64,000 bases of DNA, taken from positions 1-64,000 of the forward strand of contig JAKSLD010000003.1 in assembly GCA_024401395.1 (NCBI GenBank), in the 5' to 3' direction. Position 1 is the stretch's first letter. Each line of letters opens with the position of its first letter. The DNA is from Bacteroidales bacterium. GTDB lineage: Bacteria; Bacteroidota; Bacteroidia; Bacteroidales; Marinilabiliaceae. The position numbers and the translations under genes were made by a program. Below, piece after piece: positions 57,983-64,000 of this stretch. The notes under the pieces are model-generated. The model saw nothing but the letters and a program-made list of their open reading frames with translations. It was not told where the DNA came from and ran no database searches.

Positions 57983-59524
57983 TTAACACACTCCCCAAGT
58001 ATCCCTATCGAGAGTTCTATACTGAATAGCCTCAGCGATATGCTTAGACAAGACATTTACCTCACCATCAAGGTCGGCTATAGTTCTTGATACCCTCAGT
58101 ATTCGGTCGTACGCTCTAGCAGAGAGGCCCAACTTCTCCATCGCCATTTTCAACATTTTTCTGCCAGCCTCATCAGGAGAAGCATATTTTTCCAGCAATT
58201 TAGGGGTCATCTGAGAATTGCTATGAACACCAGCAATATCCTTATATCTCTCATTCTGAATATTACGGGCTGCTACTACCCTTTCCCTTATTTTCAGGCT
58301 ACTCTCCCCAGTCGGCTGCTCTGCCATTTTAGAGAAAGGGACAGGAACGACCTGAACGTGCAGATCTATACGGTCGAGCAAGGGGCCAGAGATACGTCCC
58401 ATATACTTTCTAACGGCGCCAGGAGGGCAGACACAAGACTTCTCGGGGTGACCATAATAACCACACGGACAAGGATTCATACTCGCGACGAGCATGAAGC
58501 TAGCCGGATAATCTACCGTAAACCTAGAGCGAGAAATGCTTATAGTGCGATCCTCCAGAGGCTGACGCATCACCTCCAGCACAGAGCGCTTAAACTCCGG
58601 CAGTTCGTCCAGGAACAAGACACCGTTATGGGATAGAGAGATTTCACCCGGCTGAGGATAAGTGCCGCCACCCACAAGAGCAACATCAGATATGGTATGA
58701 TGGGGGCTACGGAAGGGACGACGAGTGATGAGAGATGTATCCGAAGCCACTTTGCCAGCCACGGAATGTATCTTAGTAGTCTCCAGAGCCTCCTCCACAG
58801 TCAGCGGAGGCAGAATGCTAGATACGCGCTTAGCCATCATACTCTTGCCCGAACCAGGGGCACCGATGAGAAGGATATTATGACCTCCAGCGGCAGCAAT
58901 CTCCAGAGCCCGTTTCACGCCCTCCTGCCCCTTGACCTCAGAGAAATCGAAATCGACACTGGTATTAGACCTCATGAACTCCTGGGCAGTATCCACATAA
59001 ACCTGCGTCAGTCCCTCACCATCCTTAAAGAAACGTACCACCTCGTTCAAGCTATTGGCACCATAAACCTTAAGACCGTCCACTATAGCAGCTTCGCGGG
59101 CATTCATCATAGGAACTATTATGCCATCGTAGCCATCCTCTTTAGCCTTGAGAGCTATAGGCAACGCACCTTTAATAGGACAAAGGCTGCCATCGAGAGA
59201 TAATTCACCCATAATGATATAATGGGGAAGATTGTCGAATGGGATCTGTTCCGAAGCGGCTAAGATGCCCACTGCCAATGGCAAATCATAGGCCGAACCC
59301 TCCTTGCGGATATCTGCAGGCGCCATATTTATGACAATTTTCTTGCCTGGCCACTGCCAACCATTACCCTTGATAGCTGTTTCTATACGTTGCTGGCTCT
59401 CCTTGACGGCATTGTCTGGGAGTCCAACGAGAAAGAATTTCATACCTTGAGTGACACTGACCTCAATGGTTACAGTGTACGCCTCTATCCCGCTCACTGC
59501 GGAACCGAATGTCTTGACTAGCAT
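57983..59524 (-). CDS. YifB/ComM family Mg-chelatase-like AAA+ ATPase
   Basis: 513 aa. N-terminal Lon-protease-like domain ('KTFGSAVSGIEAYTVTIEVSV', 'DLPLAVGILAASEQ'), Walker A GAPGSGKS (about 220-227), Walker B 'GVLFLDELPEF', Cys cluster 'CPCGYYGHPEKSCVC' and the C-terminal domain 'LSARAYDRILRVSRTIADL'. ComM-type proteins are branch-migration helicases acting in natural transformation and recombination. Confidence 0.93.
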   Translation of the reverse strand: MLVKTFGSAVSGIEAYTVTIEVSVTQGMKFFLVGLPDNAVKESQQRIETAIKGNGWQWPGKKIVINMAPADIRKEGSAYDLPLAVGILAASEQIPFDNLPHYIIMGELSLDGSLCPIKGALPIALKAKEDGYDGIIVPMMNAREAAIVDGLKVYGANSLNEVVRFFKDGEGLTQVYVDTAQEFMRSNTSVDFDFSEVKGQEGVKRALEIAAAGGHNILLIGAPGSGKSMMAKRVSSILPPLTVEEALETTKIHSVAGKVASDTSLITRRPFRSPHHTISDVALVGGGTYPQPGEISLSHNGVLFLDELPEFKRSVLEVMRQPLEDRTISISRSRFTVDYPASFMLVASMNPCPCGYYGHPEKSCVCPPGAVRKYMGRISGPLLDRIDLHVQVVPVPFSKMAEQPTGESSLKIRERVVAARNIQNERYKDIAGVHSNSQMTPKLLEKYASPDEAGRKMLKMAMEKLGLSARAYDRILRVSRTIADLDGEVNVLSKHIAEAIQYRTLDRDTWGVC

Positions 59525-59562
59525 AATTAAATAATATTAGAGTGCCAAATCAAATTTAGGAG

Positions 59563-60024
59563 TTAAACATCTTGTTTATTTTCTATTTCTGCAATACGAG
59601 TACGCCATCTATCGGGGATAGGGATAGAGGCTGGTACACCATTGGTGATACTGACAGCCACCATCACTGAATCGCAGACAGAGTGAATGATGCCTGTATT
59701 GATATTTTTTGTTACCTGTATCATCTTGATACTCTTGTTGCCCACATGGTAGATGGAGGTCTGAACCATAATATCATCTTCTGGGAGTATAGGATTCAGG
59801 AAATCTGTCTTATAGCTTACCACAAGCAGTGTTTCCGGGGCCTGATGGAAAGGCTTATGGGCTATGAGGTTAGCAAGATAATCTGCCCTGCCTATGTCGA
59901 AATAGTTCTGTTGAGCAGCATTATTGACATGAGCGAATGGGTCAAAGTCACTGAAGCGTTTCTGAATAGCTACAGATCTCTTGAAATCGTAATGTTCTAT
60001 ATCTACGCTGAATTCCCTACTCAT
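59563..60024 (-). CDS. 4HBT/hotdog-fold acyl-CoA thioesterase
   Basis: 153 aa, single hotdog domain starting with 'VAIQKRFSDFDPFAHVNNAAQQNYFDIGRADYL', where Asp and His-Val-Asn-Asn are the 4HBT hallmarks. Substrate unknown. Overlaps the upstream tsaC gene by 4 bp (ATGA), so translation is coupled. Confidence 0.88.
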   Translation of the reverse strand: MSREFSVDIEHYDFKRSVAIQKRFSDFDPFAHVNNAAQQNYFDIGRADYLANLIAHKPFHQAPETLLVVSYKTDFLNPILPEDDIMVQTSIYHVGNKSIKMIQVTKNINTGIIHSVCDSVMVAVSITNGVPASIPIPDRWRTRIAEIENKQDV

Positions 60025-60590
60025 TCTCTGATTATCTTCACCAATCCCGAGTTGCTCAATCTGATGATGCTTGATGGCTTACTCTGCTTTGTATCTGTAC
60101 GTCGGTATTCTGCCACATAATCTACACCCTCCACTATCTCCTGCGATATTTCACTGAAGATATGGGCAGTAGGCTGACCGCTGATATTTGCCGACGTAGA
60201 GACGATAGGACGTTGCAGCATACGTACCAAAGAACTGGAATACTCCTCGGCCGATACCCTGACTGCTATCGTACCATCTTCTGGGACCAGATTCACAGCT
60301 ACGCCCTTAGCTCCATCAAGGATGAGGGTAAGCGGTTTGTCTGTCATCTCCATCATATCTCCAGCTACTTCCGGCAGGTGATTGACATAGCGCTCTACAC
60401 GTCCGACTGTATCGAACAGAAGTATCATAGCCTTTGTCTCAGGGCGCTGCTTGAGGGCGAAGACTTTCTTCACTGCCTCTTCGTTGGTAGCGTCGCACCC
60501 GATGCCCCATACAGTATCTGTGGGATATAATATTATGCCGCCTTTGCGTAGTACATCGACAGCGGCACGCAAATCTTCCTGTAGTGTCAT
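60021..60590 (-). CDS. tsaC: L-threonylcarbamoyladenylate synthase (Sua5/YciO/YrdC family)
   Basis: 189 aa. 'LYPTDTVWGIGCDATNEEAV' near the start, 'KPLTLIL', 'IAVRV' and 'PIVSTSANISGQPT' are YrdC-family landmarks. Makes threonylcarbamoyl-AMP from Thr, bicarbonate and ATP for t6A. YciO-like paralogues without this role exist, so the symbol is likely but not proven. Overlaps the ABC transporter stop codon by one base (TAATG). Confidence 0.88.
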   Translation of the reverse strand: MTLQEDLRAAVDVLRKGGIILYPTDTVWGIGCDATNEEAVKKVFALKQRPETKAMILLFDTVGRVERYVNHLPEVAGDMMEMTDKPLTLILDGAKGVAVNLVPEDGTIAVRVSAEEYSSSLVRMLQRPIVSTSANISGQPTAHIFSEISQEIVEGVDYVAEYRRTDTKQSKPSSIIRLSNSGLVKIIRE

Positions 60591-63500
60591 TAGATTCTGA
60601 GTTTTTGAAGTTTCTTGTGCATTCTGAGCATTCGCGACTTCTCGAAACGCTTGAGAAGACCACTGAGTACGTCAAAATACAAGGTTATATAGAAAGCTAT
60701 GCACGACAACCATATTACGATGAGATTGAACACTGGTGTCGTCATAGTCAGTGTTCCGAACCTCTTGTATGGCGCATAGAAATGAGCTCTACCATAGTGA
60801 TTGTCTGGTATATTATAGATAGGCTGCTTTTTGCGTACCATCATATCGTCATATACCATAATCTGAGAGAAATCGTGCTTATTGAGAACAAAAGCATTCA
60901 GCGCATCGTTGGTGTACTTATGCTTCATCTCAACAACAGCCTCTGCACTACCTAGTTTTCTCACGAGTTCCTTCGCCAAGGAATCGCACTTATTGTTATA
61001 GATAGTGAATAGTTCTCCGTTCTTCTGTCGGAGAATATTAAGTTGCTCTGCTACCCAGTCGTGAGTATCGCCCTCATAACGTGGAGACATAAGTCTACGC
61101 AGAAGTGCCGGATATTTTTTGAGTCGGCTCGACTCTAGTTTGCTCAGCTCGGTAAAGAGGAGTAGTGATTTGCGCTCAAGTTGCCAGTTGCGACCATTCT
61201 GCAACATACGCTGGCACTCATCGTTCAATTTCTCCAACTCTGGAATCCAAGTTGCCTTAGCATAGGAAGCCTCACTACGTTTCTGTTCTGCCTCGAAGAA
61301 TACCTTCTGGTACTCATTGTTCTTATACTGGTGTACAGCGAGTGCCTCGTATGCCCAGCGGGAAATCATAACATCGCCGATTACAGGGGTGTACTCTCTG
61401 TTGGCAATAGATGGATGTAGCTTATCGAAGCTAACCATTGTACCGCTGAAGAGCAACTGTGGCACGAGAACCAATGGGATGGATATATATATCGTTACTG
61501 CCGACTTGAAACCGGCACTGATATTGAGTCCGAATATGATAGCCCAGGCGAATGTGGTGAACAATATACCCCAGTACCCTAATGTCATACCCTCGATTTC
61601 TAGAATATAGGTACCAATAAGTGTCAGCATAAGTGACTGGAAGGCTGCCATAATGAGTAAGTTGACAATCTTACTGTTGAGGTAGGCCGAGCGACTGAGG
61701 TTGAGGAACTGCTCGCGCATCAGCAACTTACGGTCCTTGATCATCTCTTCGGCACTGGAGTTGAGTCCCACAAAGAGGGCTACCACCACGCTCATGAAGA
61801 GGAATGTTGGGATATTGTCATTCGACGAATACTCATAGTATGTAACAGCCGAGAGGTATTTTGTAGCGAATGCCAAAAGAAAGGCGAGGATAGGTACCTC
61901 AAGGATATTTATCAGCATATACTGACCATCCTTGAACTTCTTCATAGCATCGCGCTTCATATAGGTCTTGAACTGACTCCATCTGCCAGGGATAGCATAG
62001 AGGTTAGGCGGCAACTTCTCTTTAGTCGTCTTCTCCTTATACTTCCACTCGAATGAGGCCTCGAATTCGTCGCAATACTGCTTATACCACTCTTCTGCAC
62101 TTACTTTACGCTTACGTATCAGCTTGCCGTAAGGGTCCACCATACGGGCTTCGATGATACGCAAAGGCTGCTCGGTCTTGACATTACCGCAAGTAAAACA
62201 CTCGCGCTCTTCTGGATTGACATAATGTGCCTTCTTCTTGAAGTAGACGATGGCATTCATCGGATTGCCGTTATATACTATACGGCCGCCCTGGTCAATA
62301 ACCAAGAGTTTATCAAGGAGCTTATAGATATCTGAATTCGGCTGATGGATATTTATGATAACGAGCTTCCCTTTGAGCACTTGACGCTTGAGGAGCATCA
62401 TTACTTTCTCTGAGTCGATACTTGAGAGTCCTGATGTAGGCTCATCGGCAAATAATACCGATGGCTCGCGCATCAGCTCTAATGCGATGTTGAGGCGCTT
62501 GCGCTGACCACCCGAGAGAACCTTATTGAGGGGTGAACCGACAGTGAGGTCGCGTGCTTCCACAAGGTCAAAGTCGTTCAGCGCCTTCTCTACTAACTCT
62601 TTCTGCTCCTCGCGCGACTTATCGCTGAAGGTGAGTCGTGCATTGAACATCAGGTTCTCGTAAACCGTCAACTCTTCGTTGAGTATATCATCTTGTGGCA
62701 CGTAACCGATAACGCCTTCCAGCTTGTCTTTGTCACGTGTCATGTCGTAGCCATTGATGGTGATCGAACCGTGGGACAACTTGTAGTTGCCGTTCATCAC
62801 ATTGATCAATGTCGACTTTCCTGTACCCGAACCTCCCATTATGCCGACCAACTGGCCCGACTTGCCTAGGAAGCTGAAGCGATGGATTGCTATCTGGTTT
62901 TCTGAGAACTTGTATTCTATATCTGTCGCCTGGTAGATAATGCGTCCTGTATCCTGACGGGTAATGAACTTCTCGGCAATATGGCCATAGTAGACGGCAC
63001 GTACATGGGAAGTATTGATTACCGAACCTGGCTCTATCGGGTAGACACGGTTGGTCTCTACCTTATGACCGTTGAGGTAGAGGTTGCGCTCTCCTTCGTA
63101 ACGGAATAGGAATGTATTTGTAGACTGAATATGTAGTACCCATACCTGAACGCCCAACTTACTGATGTAGATGTGCTTCACATCTGGATGGGGCTTATGG
63201 GCACAACCGTCTATTATGAGAAGTTTCTCTTTGTCAACTATCGATTTAGGGTGGTCAAGTGTAAAAGACTTGAGATTCCAATAGTCTAGAGGTGGAATTC
63301 TCAGAGCATCCGCTAACTCATCTACAAAATGCTCCTCCTCAAGAGTAATATCTGGCTTGGCAATATAATTGAGGAAAGTAGCAAGGAGTAGTATCTTGGT
63401 ATCTAGATCGATTTCATTATTGACGTGTGCAGATATCTCTTTAAGCAGACCAAGATTATCAGAATACTGCTGTGCGATGGCTACCGTGTCGCCGGAATGA

Positions 63501-63685
63501 CTATTCTGGTGATACTGATTTATATAGTAGTCGTAACGTTGAATAAACGAACGGACATACTCTCTATTGAACTGTTTGGTCAAAAATTCCTCAACCTTTT
63601 GCCTTCCCTGCGCGACATCAGTATGCTTGACGTCTGTCAGCAAGGCAAATAACTGCATCAAGGCTTCGAGGAGAGCTTCGCTCAT
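60590..63685 (-). CDS. ABCG-type half transporter with N-terminal TerB-like and FHA-like regions
   Basis: 1031 aa. N-terminal helical TerB-like domain (about 1-140), FHA-like beta region (about 170-240, 'NLYLNGHKVETNRVYPIEPGSVI'), ABC ATPase with Walker A GGSGTGKST (284-292), signature 'LSGGQRKRLNIALELM', Walker B 'VLFADEPTSGLSS', then an ABCG/White-type membrane domain with about six helices and a long extracytoplasmic helical loop (about 770-950). Substrate unknown. Promoter: minus-strand -7 TATCTTTG (63720-63727) and -33 TTG (63749-63751). Confidence 0.9.
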   Translation of the reverse strand: MSEALLEALMQLFALLTDVKHTDVAQGRQKVEEFLTKQFNREYVRSFIQRYDYYINQYHQNSHSGDTVAIAQQYSDNLGLLKEISAHVNNEIDLDTKILLLATFLNYIAKPDITLEEEHFVDELADALRIPPLDYWNLKSFTLDHPKSIVDKEKLLIIDGCAHKPHPDVKHIYISKLGVQVWVLHIQSTNTFLFRYEGERNLYLNGHKVETNRVYPIEPGSVINTSHVRAVYYGHIAEKFITRQDTGRIIYQATDIEYKFSENQIAIHRFSFLGKSGQLVGIMGGSGTGKSTLINVMNGNYKLSHGSITINGYDMTRDKDKLEGVIGYVPQDDILNEELTVYENLMFNARLTFSDKSREEQKELVEKALNDFDLVEARDLTVGSPLNKVLSGGQRKRLNIALELMREPSVLFADEPTSGLSSIDSEKVMMLLKRQVLKGKLVIINIHQPNSDIYKLLDKLLVIDQGGRIVYNGNPMNAIVYFKKKAHYVNPEERECFTCGNVKTEQPLRIIEARMVDPYGKLIRKRKVSAEEWYKQYCDEFEASFEWKYKEKTTKEKLPPNLYAIPGRWSQFKTYMKRDAMKKFKDGQYMLINILEVPILAFLLAFATKYLSAVTYYEYSSNDNIPTFLFMSVVVALFVGLNSSAEEMIKDRKLLMREQFLNLSRSAYLNSKIVNLLIMAAFQSLMLTLIGTYILEIEGMTLGYWGILFTTFAWAIIFGLNISAGFKSAVTIYISIPLVLVPQLLFSGTMVSFDKLHPSIANREYTPVIGDVMISRWAYEALAVHQYKNNEYQKVFFEAEQKRSEASYAKATWIPELEKLNDECQRMLQNGRNWQLERKSLLLFTELSKLESSRLKKYPALLRRLMSPRYEGDTHDWVAEQLNILRQKNGELFTIYNNKCDSLAKELVRKLGSAEAVVEMKHKYTNDALNAFVLNKHDFSQIMVYDDMMVRKKQPIYNIPDNHYGRAHFYAPYKRFGTLTMTTPVFNLIVIWLSCIAFYITLYFDVLSGLLKRFEKSRMLRMHKKLQKLRI

Positions 63686-63719
63686 ATGTTTGATATTTTG
63701 TTTAGTACTACTTTACACG

Positions 63720-63751
63720 CAAAGATAATCAGTTTTCGGTAATTTTATCAA
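63720..63751 (-). promoter_or_regulatory. Promoter of the ABC transporter-tsaC-thioesterase operon
   Basis: Minus-strand TATCTTTG (63720-63727) with TTG (63749-63751) after a 21-nt spacer, 35 nt before the start codon. Confidence 0.65.
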
Positions 63752-63835
63752 TATTATTTGTGCAATGTATTGACCTAACCTCACTCTCGACTCGACAGCG
63801 TATCTCGGGGTTATCGCATTGCTGTACCATTGAAA

Positions 63836-63905
63836 TAAAAAAATTACGATGAACAAGGGACTTCCCTTATATTAGACCGAGTGTAGACCGAGTATAGACC
63901 GAGAC
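63836..63905 (+). repeat. Dispersed 11-nt-periodic intergenic repeat, copy G
   Basis: A-tract, core, mini-ORF 63849-63875 reading MNKGLPLY-TAG, then three units TAGACCGAGTG, TAGACCGAGTA, TAGACCGAGAC (63873-63883, 63884-63894, 63895-63905). It shares the array unit with copy B rather than with copies A, E and F. Confidence 0.85.
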
Positions 63906-63916
63906 TAAAAATATGG

Positions 63917-63999
63917 TTTGTTGTATCTCAATGAAACATTGAGATATACTTTGCCGTAATAGACACCATAATTAGATTAACAAAGAATAATAGACAATG
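63917..63999 (+). promoter_or_regulatory. Promoter with palindromic operator leading out of the window
   Basis: TTTG (63917-63920), then a perfect 10-bp inverted repeat TATCTCAATG / CATTGAGATA with AAA spacer (63924-63946), then a -7-like TACTTTG (63947-63953). A possible ATG lies at 63997-63999 at the window end. The palindrome fills the spacer, the usual place of a repressor site. The gene itself lies outside the window. Confidence 0.5.
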
Positions 64000-64000
64000 A

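Overview
The window looks like chromosomal DNA of a gut-type Bacteroidales bacterium. The evidence is two SusC/SusD pairs, lipoproteins with Bacteroidetes-style signals, promoters of the TAnnTTTG / TTTG type with no Shine-Dalgarno motifs, a bactofilin-AtpI-AtpB gene order, DUF6057/PD40 genes and a type IX secretion (T9SS) C-terminal domain. No species can be named from the sequence alone.

Layout. 1-440: a tRNA with a CAT anticodon (probably tRNA-Ile2), with promoter and terminator. 473-9333 (minus): a SusC-SusD-SGBP operon with two IPT/TIG surface glycan-binding lipoproteins. 9539-19475 (minus): seven genes in one near-continuous run, made of a small DUF4369-like lipoprotein and three tandem pairs of a polytopic DUF6057 protein and a lipoprotein that combines one CXXCH haem motif with PD40/TolB-type propeller repeats. 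19601-26253 (minus): a second SusC-SusD operon with a lipoprotein that contains an internal 176-residue duplication. Both SusC promoters carry the same 14-bp element at the same distance from the -7 box. 26327-29609 (minus): a large membrane-anchored unknown protein and phosphatidylserine synthase. 29924-35729 (minus): bactofilin and the ATP synthase genes I-a-c-b-delta-alpha-gamma. 35753-38399: a class III nucleotide cyclase and a divergent universal stress protein. 38703-48473: an unknown small protein, then formate-THF ligase, a glycosyltransferase, an HU/SPOR cell-envelope protein, B12-dependent methionine synthase and an AraC regulator (all minus), then PrmC (plus). 48572-50469 (plus): a leader ORF with an attenuator-like hairpin, a T9SS sorting-domain protein and its partner. 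50670-52257: a DUF805 protein and MetF. 52269-52483: a candidate small RNA. 52904-57894 (plus): deacetylase, TSCPD protein, AroK, TsaB, polyprenyl synthase, then ATP synthase beta and epsilon, which sit about 21 kb from the other ATP synthase genes and on the opposite strand. 57983-63685 (minus): YifB/ComM, thioesterase, TsaC and an ABCG-type transporter.

Across the window there are seven full copies and one degenerate copy of an intergenic repeat. It has a conserved core (A-tract, ATTACGATGAACAAGGG, short palindrome) followed by a variable array of 11-nt units. In every full copy the core reads as an eight-codon ATG...TAG mini-ORF. This repeat family and the CXXCH/DUF6057 gene cluster are the two most unusual things in the window.

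Functional links: folate/one-carbon genes (fhs, metF, metH) and t6A genes (tsaB, tsaC) are scattered through the housekeeping part. The left 26 kb is dominated by outer-membrane import systems with no CAZyme and no dedicated regulator in view.
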